DNA of 35,848 nt from a bacterium (GTDB lineage Bacteria > Planctomycetota > Planctomycetia > Isosphaerales > Isosphaeraceae), in assembly GCA_016125085.1 (NCBI GenBank), contig WGMM01000052.1, positions 1 to 35,848 of the forward strand, read 5' to 3'. The notes beneath the pieces were generated by a model, which searched no databases, was not told the origin of the DNA, and saw only the letters and a program-made list of their open reading frames with translations. How positions within the stretch are numbered: the first letter of the stretch is position 1; every line of letters starts with the position of its first letter. The translations under genes were made by a program, and so were the position numbers. Shown here in pieces: positions 25,448 through 34,373 of this stretch.

Positions 25448-26326
25448 ATGGCATCGGTCACAGGCCCCTCGCCCTTTTCCGAATCCGCTCCGGCCGTTGG
25501 CCGCGCGGAGTCGTCCAGATCGCCCCGTAACCAGGGCACTTCGAATCTCGTTACCGCCGAGGCGCTGGAAAAGCTTCGAGAGGAAAACGAGCGTCTGCGC
25601 TGGCAGGTGCGCGAATTGCAGCGGGTGAGCAGCCTGGGGGTCCTGGCGGGCAGCGTGTGCCACGAGTTGAACAATGCCCTGACGCCGATCCTGAACTACG
25701 CCAAGATGGGTGCGAAGTCGAAGGACGAGGAGTTCCGCAGCAAATCGCTGGAAAAGATCCTGGCGGGTGCCCAGCGGGCCACGGCGATCACCACCGGCAT
25801 GCTGGGCCTGGCCCGGCCGAATTTGAACAAAAAGGCCGCGGCCGACCTGGCCCGGCTGACCGAAGACACGCTGATGCTGACGGCCAAAGACCTGGAAAAG
25901 CACCGGGTGGAACTGGTCCTGAACGTGCGCAGCCGGCCGATGGCGATCGTCTGCCCGCCGCAGATCCAGCAGGTGCTGCTGAATCTCGTGATCAACGCCC
26001 GGCAGGCGATGGGGTCGCAGGGGCACGGGCGGCTGATGGTGCAGGTCGGCACCGACAATACCGGCAAGTGGGCCGAAGTCTCGATCGCGGACACTGGCCC
26101 GGGCATGGAGCCGGCCGTGCTCAAGCGGATCTTCGAGCCATTCTTCACCACGAAACCGCCAGGCGACGAAAGCGGCCTGGGCGGAACGGGCCTCGGGCTG
26201 CCGGTGTGCCGCGACATTATCGAGGCCCATCATGGGCGCTTGCGTGTCGAGTCGAAGCCAGGCCACGGGGCGACTTTCACCGTGCGGCTGCCGCGGGATA
26301 TGTCCATGCCCGAAGCGACGGCATGA
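25448..26326 (+). CDS. Soluble sensor histidine kinase
   Basis: 292 residues, no signal peptide or membrane helix, hence cytoplasmic. A disordered Ser/Pro-rich N-terminus is followed by a coiled coil (EALEKLREENERLRWQVREL, 38-57), then the HisKA-like helix with His72 in SVCHELNNALTPILNYAK, and the ATPase domain: N box LVINARQAMG (N183), G1 DTGPGM (215-220), F box FEPFFTTK and G2 GGTGLGLPVC. All catalytic residues are present. There is no PAS or other sensor domain, so the coiled coil may carry the input, or a separate protein does. No response regulator gene is nearby. A 245-base gap separates it from tsaE, so it may have its own promoter. The H box with ELNN resembles NtrB-like kinases. Confidence 0.9.
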   Translation: MASVTGPSPFSESAPAVGRAESSRSPRNQGTSNLVTAEALEKLREENERLRWQVRELQRVSSLGVLAGSVCHELNNALTPILNYAKMGAKSKDEEFRSKSLEKILAGAQRATAITTGMLGLARPNLNKKAAADLARLTEDTLMLTAKDLEKHRVELVLNVRSRPMAIVCPPQIQQVLLNLVINARQAMGSQGHGRLMVQVGTDNTGKWAEVSIADTGPGMEPAVLKRIFEPFFTTKPPGDESGLGGTGLGLPVCRDIIEAHHGRLRVESKPGHGATFTVRLPRDMSMPEATA

Positions 26327-26460
26327 CGCTTGCGGTTCGCTTGCAGTACGGCCGATCGATTATGATGGTCGATGTCGTCCGGCAACGACGTTGAGACATG
26401 AACGTCCCTGGCTCCTGCGGGCAATGGCTGAGCCGTGAACCCAATTTCGAAATCGCACCG

Positions 26461-27735
26461 ATGACGAGCTCTTCGACTGAGACTTCCGCTGCCGCGACGC
26501 GCCCGAAACCTCGCGGGCCCGGCCGGAAACTGGCGTTCGCACTGATGACTGCCGGCCTGATCCTGATCATGCAGGAAATCGCGTTCCGGGCGATCTTTCC
26601 GATCCCCGAAACGACCCTCTTCAACCGCATCCGCTATCAGCTTCTGGCCGAGTCGGACCCCCGCTTTCGACCGCTGATGAAACGGGGCCTGGTCTATGAT
26701 TCGCTCGTGTTCGAGAGCGCACCGGACGGCTGGCGGCACGTGCACAGGCTCAACCGGTTCGGGTTTCGCGAACGCGATTTTTCGATCGTTCCGCCCGCGG
26801 GCAAAAAACGCGTTCTGGTCGTCGGCGACAGCGTGACGGAAGGCCAGGGCGCATCGGCCAGCGAAACGATCTCGGCGAATCTGGAACGGGATCTCGGCGC
26901 TGGTTACGAAGTGCTGAACCTGGGCGTCGTGGCGGCCCGCATGGATCAGGTTTCTCAGCTGGCGTGTGACTCCGTCACCGTGCTGAAGCCTGATACGCTC
27001 GTGGTCGTCATGTACGCCAACGATACGCCGTCACCGCCCGTTCCGCCGAAGACCGAAAGCCTCGGCTTCCTCTTCAGCAAGGTCGAAAAAGAGGTCGTCG
27101 CGGACTCGGCGATTCGCTGGTTGCCGCGATCGGTCGTGCTGGGAATGCGTTTGGCGGATGGGGAACCGATCTACGTTCGCTATTTCGGCAATTCGATCCG
27201 CTACTTCTCCCCGGTGCCCGACTCCACCAACCCGTTCAAGCCGGGCGATCCACCGTTACCAGGCCTCAAGCCCGAACTCGAAGCCGCGATGCGAGCCGGC
27301 AAGCTCAACCCGTGGCTCGTGCATCAATCGACCCAGACGCCGGACATGATCAAGGCCGACTTCGCCTTGGGCGGTTCCCCCGAAATGCATCTGCGAGCCA
27401 TCCGTCAGGTGTGTGACCGACTGAAAGTGCGGCTCGTCGTGGCCTTCGTGCCGTTTCATGGAATCGTGCACGGTCGATACGCTCAGGCACTCAAGGATCT
27501 GGCCATGCCGGCCGAAGTGGCCGACGCGCTGACGACCGATCCGGCCTATGCGGCGCAGTCACCGCAAATTCGATCGATCTGCGATCGGTTGAAAATCCCC
27601 TTCGTCGATACGACCGACGATCTGAAATCGAAAGAGAACGCCGGTGAGCCGCAATTCTGGCCCTACGACAGCCACCCCCGGCCCGACGGATACGCAACGA
27701 TCGCCTCAGCGATCGCCCGAAGCCTGAAACCCTGA
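26461..27735 (+). CDS. Membrane-anchored SGNH/GDSL-type hydrolase
   Basis: 424 residues from ATG 26461; an upstream ATG at 26398 is in frame but adds only non-conserved sequence. An N-terminal helix at about 23-45 (KLAFALMTAGLILIMQEIAF) anchors the protein with the catalytic part outside. Block I is VLVVGDSVTEGQGAS with Ser124; Asn in VVVMYANDTPSP fits block III; block V is YDSHPRPDGYATI with Asp403 and His405. SGNH enzymes remove or move acyl groups, often acetyl, from polysaccharides; the specific substrate here is unknown. No polysaccharide gene is near. Residues 190-330 are a family-unspecific insert between blocks III and V. Confidence 0.82.
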   Translation: MTSSSTETSAAATRPKPRGPGRKLAFALMTAGLILIMQEIAFRAIFPIPETTLFNRIRYQLLAESDPRFRPLMKRGLVYDSLVFESAPDGWRHVHRLNRFGFRERDFSIVPPAGKKRVLVVGDSVTEGQGASASETISANLERDLGAGYEVLNLGVVAARMDQVSQLACDSVTVLKPDTLVVVMYANDTPSPPVPPKTESLGFLFSKVEKEVVADSAIRWLPRSVVLGMRLADGEPIYVRYFGNSIRYFSPVPDSTNPFKPGDPPLPGLKPELEAAMRAGKLNPWLVHQSTQTPDMIKADFALGGSPEMHLRAIRQVCDRLKVRLVVAFVPFHGIVHGRYAQALKDLAMPAEVADALTTDPAYAAQSPQIRSICDRLKIPFVDTTDDLKSKENAGEPQFWPYDSHPRPDGYATIASAIARSLKP

Positions 27736-28161
27736 CGCTGAGACACGCGAGACATCGCGGTCGATGCGCCCTCCGCTTCTTTTCTTGGACAAGCATCCAT
27801 TCAGGCAGGACGGTTCTTTTTTCCCGGCGATACAATCCGATACATTGACTTGCGAACGGCAGGCTTCACACTTCCGGTCAGGTCGCAAAAGTCTGGTACT
27901 TCGAACTTTCCGTATTCTCGCGCATGATTGGCCCGGAATCCGCGACCCTTATTATCGTCCCATTTTCCACCGAATACTCAACCCTCCGATTCTTCGAACG
28001 AATTCTTCGACGGTATACTCGAAATACAGCCAATGAAGTGGATTGCCCGAACCGGACATTGATCTGCCCTGGTGGGTCCGAACATTTTTAACGTTCGGAG
28101 CAGGCTCCTCTATCCGGAATTCAGCGAATCCATGGGGTGGCTGAATCAGGAGAATCTCGAC
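27736..28161. other. Leader and intergenic region before the TPR/STN gene
   Basis: 426 bases. A TATACT at 28014-28019 resembles a -10 box but lacks a good -35. A hairpin of TCCGAAC (28077-28083) and GTTCGGA (28093-28099) with a 9-base AT-rich loop lies in the presumed leader. No gene seen. Confidence 0.45.
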
Positions 28162-29787
28162 ATGATGCCCGGTTGCCGTCCGCTGGTTCGGACGTTAGCC
28201 CTGGCTTTGTCCGGGCTCTGTTTCGGTACGGTCGATCTCGCCGCAGCGGATTCGATCCCACTTTCAGAACAACTCGTCGATCTGGGCCGCCAGGCGCGGA
28301 CTCAGGGACATCCGACGGAAGCCCGCAAATTCTACGAACAGGCGCTCAAGCTCGATCCCGCCAACGGAAATGCCCGCGAAGCGATCGATCAGCTTGATCA
28401 AGTGCGCCAGGTCGCCATGAAGCCGATACAGGACGCCCCTGCCCCGGCAGCCGAAAACCCCGCCGCACCTGGACAGGAACGGCCAGCGACACTCGAAACC
28501 GTCGCAGCGATGGAATCGGTCCGGAACCAGCAGTTCGCGGCCGAAATCCGTCAGAAACAACAGGCGGCGCGAAATTACCTGAACGCCAACAATCCGGACG
28601 CGGCCCTGAACGCCCTTCGTCAGGCCCAGAACATGGTCCGTTCGGCGACTGACATCCCCGAAGCCACTCGCGTTCGACTCGACCGCGAACTTCAGGCCTC
28701 GCTTCTGGCCGCTACGCGTCAGGAGGAACGGAACCTGGAACGTCAGGCCGAGGATGCCCGCCTGGGCTCGCTCGCCGAAGCCCGGTCGCGCTCCCTGGAG
28801 GAATACGAGGACGTCAACAAGACCGTCGGAGTGCTCATGGAGCAGTTCGATAACCTGATCAATCAGGGCATCTATAACGTGATGTACTCCGGCGGATTCG
28901 GCAGCATTTCCGAATCGGTCGAGCCGTTCGTCCAGGCACGCCTCCTGGCGCAGAAAGCCCGGGCGATGCGGCCGAACGAAGAGGCCCCGATCGCCGCGGA
29001 ATTCGTCTCCGCCCGCATCGGCTTCTACGCCCTGGCCCGCGAATACGAAGCCCTGAAGGAATTCAACTTCATGCTCTCGCTGGCGGACGTCGACCGCGCC
29101 GCTGTACCTTTTCCGGACGACCAGTTCATCGCGTATCCGCCCGTCGACCGGTTCCGCGAAATCACGGAAAAACGTGCCAAGTACCGCGAGGCCACGGACC
29201 TCGTGACGCGAGACCCGCAGAGCCAGTCGATCATCGACAAGCTCAACGACCCGATCTCGCTGCCATTCCCGAACGAAACGCCCTTCGAAGACGTGCTGAA
29301 GTACATCACGCAGAACACGCAGGGGCCCAACGATAACGGCATTCAAATCCACGTCGATCCGATCGGCCTGGAAGATGCCAGCGCCACGATGCAATCGCCC
29401 GTGACGATCAACCTGGAAGGCGTGCCCCTCAAGCGCGCCATGAAAATCATGCTCGACCAGCTCGACCTGACCTACACGGTTCAGGACGGCGTCCTGTTCA
29501 TCTCCTGGAAAGCCGCGGAAGACCTGCCGACCGACCGTCGCGTCTACCCCGTCGCCGATCTTGCCCTGATCCCGATGTCACTCATGACCGGCTTCCCGCC
29601 CCGTGGCGGATTCGGTGGCGGCATGGGTGGAATGGGTGGTGGTATGGGCGGCATGGGCGGCGGTATGGGCGGAATGGGGGGCGGTATGGGTGGTATGGGC
29701 GGTGGCATGGGCGGCATGGGCGGTGGTATGGGCGGCATGGGTGGTATGGGCGGCGGCATGGGTGGCATGGGCGGTGGCATGCGATAA
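28162..29787 (+). CDS. Exported TPR / STN-like protein with Gly-Met-rich tail
   Basis: 541 residues from ATG 28162, which has AGGAG 9 bases upstream; longer starts to 28072 lack such a site. A signal peptide is clear (MMPGCRPLVRTLALALSGLC, cleavage near LAAA). A TPR unit follows (LGRQARTQGHPTEARKFYEQ, about 32-66). Residues 110-220 are Gln/Ala/Arg-rich and probably coiled coil. An STN-like fold, as at the start of secretins and TonB receptors, spans about 363-445: PFEDVLKYITQNT, MQSPVTINLEGVPLKRAM, MLDQLDLTYTVQDGVLFIS. The last 60 residues are a run of GGM and GGGM units. No secretin barrel domain is present, so it is not a full GspD. Probable periplasmic assembly or surface protein; a role in secretion is inference. 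A terminator-like hairpin follows. Confidence 0.8.
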   Translation: MMPGCRPLVRTLALALSGLCFGTVDLAAADSIPLSEQLVDLGRQARTQGHPTEARKFYEQALKLDPANGNAREAIDQLDQVRQVAMKPIQDAPAPAAENPAAPGQERPATLETVAAMESVRNQQFAAEIRQKQQAARNYLNANNPDAALNALRQAQNMVRSATDIPEATRVRLDRELQASLLAATRQEERNLERQAEDARLGSLAEARSRSLEEYEDVNKTVGVLMEQFDNLINQGIYNVMYSGGFGSISESVEPFVQARLLAQKARAMRPNEEAPIAAEFVSARIGFYALAREYEALKEFNFMLSLADVDRAAVPFPDDQFIAYPPVDRFREITEKRAKYREATDLVTRDPQSQSIIDKLNDPISLPFPNETPFEDVLKYITQNTQGPNDNGIQIHVDPIGLEDASATMQSPVTINLEGVPLKRAMKIMLDQLDLTYTVQDGVLFISWKAAEDLPTDRRVYPVADLALIPMSLMTGFPPRGGFGGGMGGMGGGMGGMGGGMGGMGGGMGGMGGGMGGMGGGMGGMGGMGGGMGGMGGGMR

Positions 29788-29843
29788 ACGGCATGCGGTC
29801 GTCCGCTCGCGACCGTTCGTCCTTCCATTTCGATTTCGACTTG

Positions 29844-29871
29844 AGCCGGGCTTCGAATTCGAGGCCCGGCT
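29844..29871 (+). terminator. Probable terminator hairpin after the TPR/STN gene
   Basis: AGCCGGGC and GCCCGGCT pair perfectly around TTCGAATTCGAG, itself nearly palindromic. The following bases (CTTGCGATTCTGTT) are only weakly T-rich, so it may work in both directions or be inefficient. Confidence 0.55.
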
Positions 29872-30013
29872 CTTGCGATTCTGTTCGAAACCCGGAAAAC
29901 GAATGAAGTGTTTCACCCATGAGAAGATCGCGAAAGAATCGCTATCGATGATTCGAAAATCACTGACCCGTGATCAGGCCATAACGAAAAAGACGTGTCA
30001 CTCGGAACGCGGC

Positions 30014-30069
30014 AAGCGGCGGGACGCCGCTTTTACTTTCCGGAATGTGGAAGCGGCGTCCCGCCGCTT
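30014..30069. repeat. Inverted pair of REP-like hairpins (copies C and D)
   Basis: C: AAGCGGCG-GGA-CGCCGCTT (30014-30032). D: AAGCGGCG-TCC-CGCCGCTT (30051-30069). D is the exact reverse complement of C; 18 bases separate them. The same core forms copies A and B near 20.3-20.5 kb. Confidence 0.8.
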
Positions 30070-30130
30070 TCGCGCGCTTCAGGCGGATGAACCAAAATAG
30101 CAAGGTCGGCAAAACTGGCTGCATGATACC

Positions 30131-30242
30131 CCCTGGGCCCCCCGAGCTCCAGCTCGGGGATCTCTTCGCTCGAAGGTCGTTTCGAACCTTCGGAACTGAC
30201 GGATTCGAAAAATCCCCGAGCTGGAGCTCGGGGGGCCCAGGG
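30131..30242. repeat. 31-bp perfect inverted repeat (MITE-like)
   Basis: Arms 30131-30161 and 30212-30242 are exactly complementary over 31 bases and enclose 50 bases. Each arm also contains CCCCGAGCT-CC-AGCTCGGGG, able to fold on itself. Confidence 0.85.
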
Positions 30243-30362
30243 CGTTGGGACTTCGAGGAAATTCGTGACTACAACCGAAGTTGCCGTCCTGATAAAAAGA
30301 CCGGGGGCGAACCAATTTGACACTTTCGTACGCGTGTTCGAATTCGCCAGAGACATCGCACG

Positions 30363-30389
30363 AAAAACCCCGGACCGAAAGGCCCGGGG
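30363..30389 (-). terminator. Rho-independent terminator of the ABC permease operon
   Basis: Minus strand: CCCCGGGCC, loop TTTC, GGTCCGGGG (one G-U pair) and a TTTTT tract, 45 bases after the permease stop. Nearly the same sequence as the terminator at 176-203. Confidence 0.8.
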
Positions 30390-30434
30390 CGAGTTGAAGC
30401 GGGCCAGGCGGCCCGACTTCGGTCGTTTGCGGGT

Positions 30435-33356
30435 TCACTTGACTTCGAAAGAAGGTGTTTCGAATACCAGTGCATAGCGGCGGTTGCTGAAGGCGTGGTC
30501 GAAGAAGTTGCCGGTGGACGGCGGCTTCTCGTTCGGGAACACGTCGGGGGCTTTCAGCACGACACCCTTAGCGAACACTTCGTAAACGTAAGGCGTGCCC
30601 GTCAGCGGGTTGTCCGGCACCTGACCGAATCCAGGGGCGTCGAGTTCGGCCAGAGATTTCGGCCAGTCGCCGTGCAGAATTCGGTGAGCCTGCAGGGCGT
30701 TCATCAATGCGATCATTTCGAAAATTGCCTTCTTCCGCGCGATATCGCGCGTCGTTCGGGCCGTGTAAGGCAGCGCGCCGCTACGGAAGTAAATGTCCTG
30801 ATGAATAAGTTCCGCGGTGCGCTCCCAATCGGCCTGGTTCTCGGCGGGCGAAGGGTTTTCGATCGTGGGCGAAACCCAGTCGCCGAAATTGAAATACCGC
30901 TCTCCATAGAAATAGGCCGGCGCCAGGTTATTGCCGTGGGCTGAAGCGAGGCGATGGAGCGTCAGATGGTCGGTGCGGGCGGACTTCAGAAAACCAGCGA
31001 TCCAGAGATCGTAAAGCCGCTGACGCCGCAGGGTTTCGAATTCGGTACCCGTCGCCACCGACCAGAGATGAGCGCTCAGGCTCGTCCAAGTTTCGTCTCG
31101 GTTCCGAATATCGTACCGGGTCATCCACTCACTCATCATGCTTCGCGTATCGGACGCGGAAGACTTCATCGAGAGGTATTGGGATTTCAGCATATCCTCA
31201 TCTGACTCACTTCTTATGCGATGCCGCTCGATCATGGCATTCGCCAGCCTTAGCAAGACGACATCCGCCTTCGAAGTGCGCCTGGATCGCCAGAAGTCGT
31301 GCGTCTTGAGGGCGCTCGTGTTCAGCGATGCACTCGGGTAGTGGAACATGGCCGGAACCCGGCGGCCGATCCAGCGGGAAACCCGCAGGGCCTGGTCAAT
31401 CCGGGCCAATGCGCCAGCGGCATCGCCGGCTTCTTCCTTGCGAAGCGCGTCGATCAATAGCATTTCACCGGCGAACTGGATCGACGTGCGTTTTTCGAAC
31501 CCGGTGTAGACGCCTGAATCCAGTTCGATCGTGCCGAGGTTCGCATATTCCACGTCGGCTGCGGCCAGGGCTTCGATCTTCTTCACCCAGCCATCGGCCA
31601 GGATCTTGTCGAACGCCTTGCGAACCTCGGGCTTGATCTCTTTCAGCCCGTTCGGAAATGCAAAATTGAGCTGATTTCGAAATTCTTCGTAAGACGGCTT
31701 GCCCATCGGCGCGTGCAATACGACGGCACTGTCCACCATGCCGCCGGCAATACCCACGACCGGTTTCGGCATCGAAACCGCTTCGCTGCGCAGCGTCAGG
31801 ACCTCGCCCGCGACTTCGTTCAGGCGGTCGCCGGCTTGGGCCGCCTGCGTGGACCGCATGACGGACATGAACTTGTCTTCGTCGACCAGCGACCCCAGAT
31901 ACGGCACGGCCGCGACACGTGCCTGTTCGACGCCATACCAGTAACCGGCGATAGCCAGCATCGGCACGACCAGCCCGGCGATCGTGGCTCGGGTCGAAAG
32001 CCGCCCCGTCGCCCAAGGCCAGACGATCACCCGGGCCGTAATCGCCAGCCCCAGCGGCACTCCCAGCCATTGCCAGAGCCGAATGCCGCCCGAGCCGACC
32101 ATGGGGAGCCAGAAGATCGTAAGGGCAAGTGCCGCCAGCCCGGCCCCCAGGATGGAAATGACCTTCTTGGGCGTGATCAGGGCGAATACGAGCCCGGCTC
32201 CGAGGCCGAAGAGTGGGCCGAGAAGCATGAGTGTCCAGGGAGCGGTCACACTGCTGAGCGCGGAAGTCATCGCCGTCGCGAACGTGGGATTGACCGACCC
32301 GCCTTTTGCCTGAATCTGCAGGAAGATCGTACCGGCGACGATGAACACGATCGCGATGCTGCAAACCAGGAGGAGCACCAGCCTGTGCAGCACCTTCACG
32401 CACCAGAGCCTGCCGACGGGCAGCCGCTGATCGGCCCACAGCTTGAAGGCCCCGCCATGCTTTTCGGCATCGGTGACAGAAACGCCGAGCCAGGCCCCCA
32501 GCAGCGAACCGATGAGCAGCCAGGCAAGGGTCGGCTCCTGCCCGGCGAGAAAAGCCATGGCGGCCAGAAGGACACCCACGGGCCAGGCCAGCGAGCGTAA
32601 ATCGTGCGAGGCCAGCTTCCAGGCCGTCATGAATGCCCTTCGGCCGGGCGATGCGATGTGCTCGACGCGCAGGCTGCGGGCTCGATCGATGGCCGTGAGC
32701 CGCCGGTAGCTGAACCAGAGCGGCATGGCCAGAATCGCGATCGTCCAGAGCACCCCGAGGACGAAGGTCATTCGTGATCCGTTAGCGAATACCGGACTGA
32801 CTTTGAGAAATAGCAGCCGTGCCGTGACAAAGAAGATCGCGGCTGCCCCATACGCGACGACGAGGCCGAAAGGAATCGCCCGGCCGATCGCGCCCAGAAC
32901 GGTGCGGGACCACGAGGACGTGGCGATGGTGATCGTCAGCGAAAGCGCGGAAAATCCGAGTACGACACGGGCGAGATTATCGGTCTCGTTCGTGTCGATC
33001 GTCCCGAAGACGAGTGCGATCGCCGCGAGGGCCAGCATCTGAAGTGCCCATTGACCGATGGCATAAACGGTTTTCGTTCGCCAGAGCGTCGAACGGGGCA
33101 CGGGCATCATGTCGAGAAACGTCTCGGTGCCGTTTTCCCGCTCCACGGACCAGTGCAAAGCCCCGCTGACGACACCGCATATCACGGCGAAGAGAAAGAG
33201 CACGCCCTGCTGCACGGCGATGACGTCCTGGCTGGGGATTTTCAACATCGGCGCGGCGATCGGCACAAGTGCGACGAGCCCCCCGGCGAAGGCGACGAGC
33301 AGAAGGGCGAACAGCCGCTGGTCGCGATATTCCTTCCAGAAAAGTGTGCGGATCAT
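30435..33356 (-). CDS. ABC-2 type permease fused to a large soluble C-terminal domain
   Basis: 973 residues, far longer than a typical ABC-2 permease (250-550). The N-terminal half (1-480) starts MIRTLFWKEYRDQR, the usual ABC-2 opening, and has about 13 hydrophobic segments, for example LFALLLVAFAGGLVALVPI, LLIGSLLGAWLGVSV and TIAGLVVPMLAIAGYWYGV. The rest (about 490-973) is mostly hydrophilic and helical, likely extracytoplasmic. Its end contains HGDWPKSLAELDAPGFGQVP and then DNPLTGTPYVYEV, a motif also seen at the C-terminus of planctomycete pseudopilin-like and other exported proteins. The ATG overlaps the ATPase stop by four bases, so the two are coupled. Together they would form an exporter or a membrane-stress device of unknown substrate. 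A terminator follows at 30363-30389. Confidence 0.85.
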   Translation of the reverse strand: MIRTLFWKEYRDQRLFALLLVAFAGGLVALVPIAAPMLKIPSQDVIAVQQGVLFLFAVICGVVSGALHWSVERENGTETFLDMMPVPRSTLWRTKTVYAIGQWALQMLALAAIALVFGTIDTNETDNLARVVLGFSALSLTITIATSSWSRTVLGAIGRAIPFGLVVAYGAAAIFFVTARLLFLKVSPVFANGSRMTFVLGVLWTIAILAMPLWFSYRRLTAIDRARSLRVEHIASPGRRAFMTAWKLASHDLRSLAWPVGVLLAAMAFLAGQEPTLAWLLIGSLLGAWLGVSVTDAEKHGGAFKLWADQRLPVGRLWCVKVLHRLVLLLVCSIAIVFIVAGTIFLQIQAKGGSVNPTFATAMTSALSSVTAPWTLMLLGPLFGLGAGLVFALITPKKVISILGAGLAALALTIFWLPMVGSGGIRLWQWLGVPLGLAITARVIVWPWATGRLSTRATIAGLVVPMLAIAGYWYGVEQARVAAVPYLGSLVDEDKFMSVMRSTQAAQAGDRLNEVAGEVLTLRSEAVSMPKPVVGIAGGMVDSAVVLHAPMGKPSYEEFRNQLNFAFPNGLKEIKPEVRKAFDKILADGWVKKIEALAAADVEYANLGTIELDSGVYTGFEKRTSIQFAGEMLLIDALRKEEAGDAAGALARIDQALRVSRWIGRRVPAMFHYPSASLNTSALKTHDFWRSRRTSKADVVLLRLANAMIERHRIRSESDEDMLKSQYLSMKSSASDTRSMMSEWMTRYDIRNRDETWTSLSAHLWSVATGTEFETLRRQRLYDLWIAGFLKSARTDHLTLHRLASAHGNNLAPAYFYGERYFNFGDWVSPTIENPSPAENQADWERTAELIHQDIYFRSGALPYTARTTRDIARKKAIFEMIALMNALQAHRILHGDWPKSLAELDAPGFGQVPDNPLTGTPYVYEVFAKGVVLKAPDVFPNEKPPSTGNFFDHAFSNRRYALVFETPSFEVK

Positions 33357-34297
33357 CGGTCGGCACCTCCGGCGGCGTAAATGGCATCGGCTGATCCAGC
33401 TTCGGCGAAGGCTGCGGCGTGGGACGATAGGACCGACCCGTAAATCTCTTCCAGCGAGAGCCTTTCAGCCTTCACGGCACCTGAGCTGCGAATGGCCGCG
33501 ACCCGTTCGATGGCGTCCGGATCAGGCAGATGGACGATCGCCCGCCAGATATCGCCGTAGCGGTCGGCCTGCAGCACCCGGCCCAGGCCGTTGACGGCTT
33601 CGGCCTCGTGCACGCCCTGGACGATCACGCGGACGATGCGGCTTTTGAGTTCTTCCATGGGCAGGCTGAGCACGAGCTTACCGCCGGCGATCAGGCCGAC
33701 GTAGCTGGCCACGCGTTCCACTTCGGCGATCTGGTGGCTGGTGATGAGCACGGTACGGCCCTCGGCGGCAAGATCGACCATGCCGGAAAGGAACTCGCGG
33801 CGAGTGGAAAGATCCAGGCCGCTGGTCGGTTCGTCAAGTAGCAGGACTTTCGGGTCGACGGCCATTGCCAGTGCCAGCCCGGCACGGGCGTAGCCGCCTT
33901 TGGAAAGGTCAGCGAGCTTGCGGGAAACGTCGAGCCCGAGCCGGCCGGCGGCTTCGGTGAAGCGGCTTTCGAAGCCTTCGCGATGAAACCCGCCGACGAA
34001 CCGGCCGAGTTCGGCGACGGTCATCCAGTCATAGAACTTCGGCTTTTCGGGCACGTAACCGACTTCGTGCCGCAGGGGCACGGCATCGCGCCAGGCATCT
34101 CGGCCCAGCAGGCGGACGGAACCGATATCGGCCTGAATCTGGCCGGTCAGCAGTTTCATGGACGTGCTCTTGCCCGTGCCGTTGTCGCCGAGCAGGGCGA
34201 AAATGGAGCCAGGCTCGACCTTCAGGGTCATTCGGTCCAGCACGAGCCGGTCGCCGAAGCGTTTGGTGACGTTATCGAGTTCGATCGCCGCTGACAT
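33353..34297 (-). CDS. ABC transporter ATP-binding protein
   Basis: 314 residues from ATG 34297, with GGAG 8 bases upstream; the frame is open to 34501 but that part overlaps the GntR gene. Walker A is LLGDNGTGKST (about 33-43), the signature is the variant LSKGGYARAGLALAMA, Walker B is VLLLDEPTSGLD, and the H-loop is ITSHQIAEVER. The C-terminal 90 residues after the ATPase core (VIVQGVHEAEAVNGLG to the end) form the accessory domain typical of ABC-2 exporters of the CcmA/YtrB kind. Gene order GntR, ATPase, permease and the 4-base overlap with the permease show one operon, likely regulated by the upstream repressor. Confidence 0.92.
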   Translation of the reverse strand: MSAAIELDNVTKRFGDRLVLDRMTLKVEPGSIFALLGDNGTGKSTSMKLLTGQIQADIGSVRLLGRDAWRDAVPLRHEVGYVPEKPKFYDWMTVAELGRFVGGFHREGFESRFTEAAGRLGLDVSRKLADLSKGGYARAGLALAMAVDPKVLLLDEPTSGLDLSTRREFLSGMVDLAAEGRTVLITSHQIAEVERVASYVGLIAGGKLVLSLPMEELKSRIVRVIVQGVHEAEAVNGLGRVLQADRYGDIWRAIVHLPDPDAIERVAAIRSSGAVKAERLSLEEIYGSVLSSHAAAFAEAGSADAIYAAGGADR

Positions 34298-34373
34298 GGT
34301 GGTTTCTCCGCTAGTGTTCGATATTGCGAGCAGCTCGCCGGCATGGGGCCGGGAATCAGGAATTTCGGGGCGA

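Larger units (their letters stand above)
29788..30434. other. Repeat-rich intergenic region between convergent genes
   Basis: About 650 bases holding, in order, a hairpin (29844-29871), an inverted REP-like pair (30014-30069), a 31-bp inverted repeat (30131-30242) and the permease terminator (30363-30389). No gene is supported. Confidence 0.7.

Noticed and set aside
28077..28099. Leader hairpin as a riboswitch
   Set aside because: A single 7-bp stem without a conserved aptamer core is not enough to call one.
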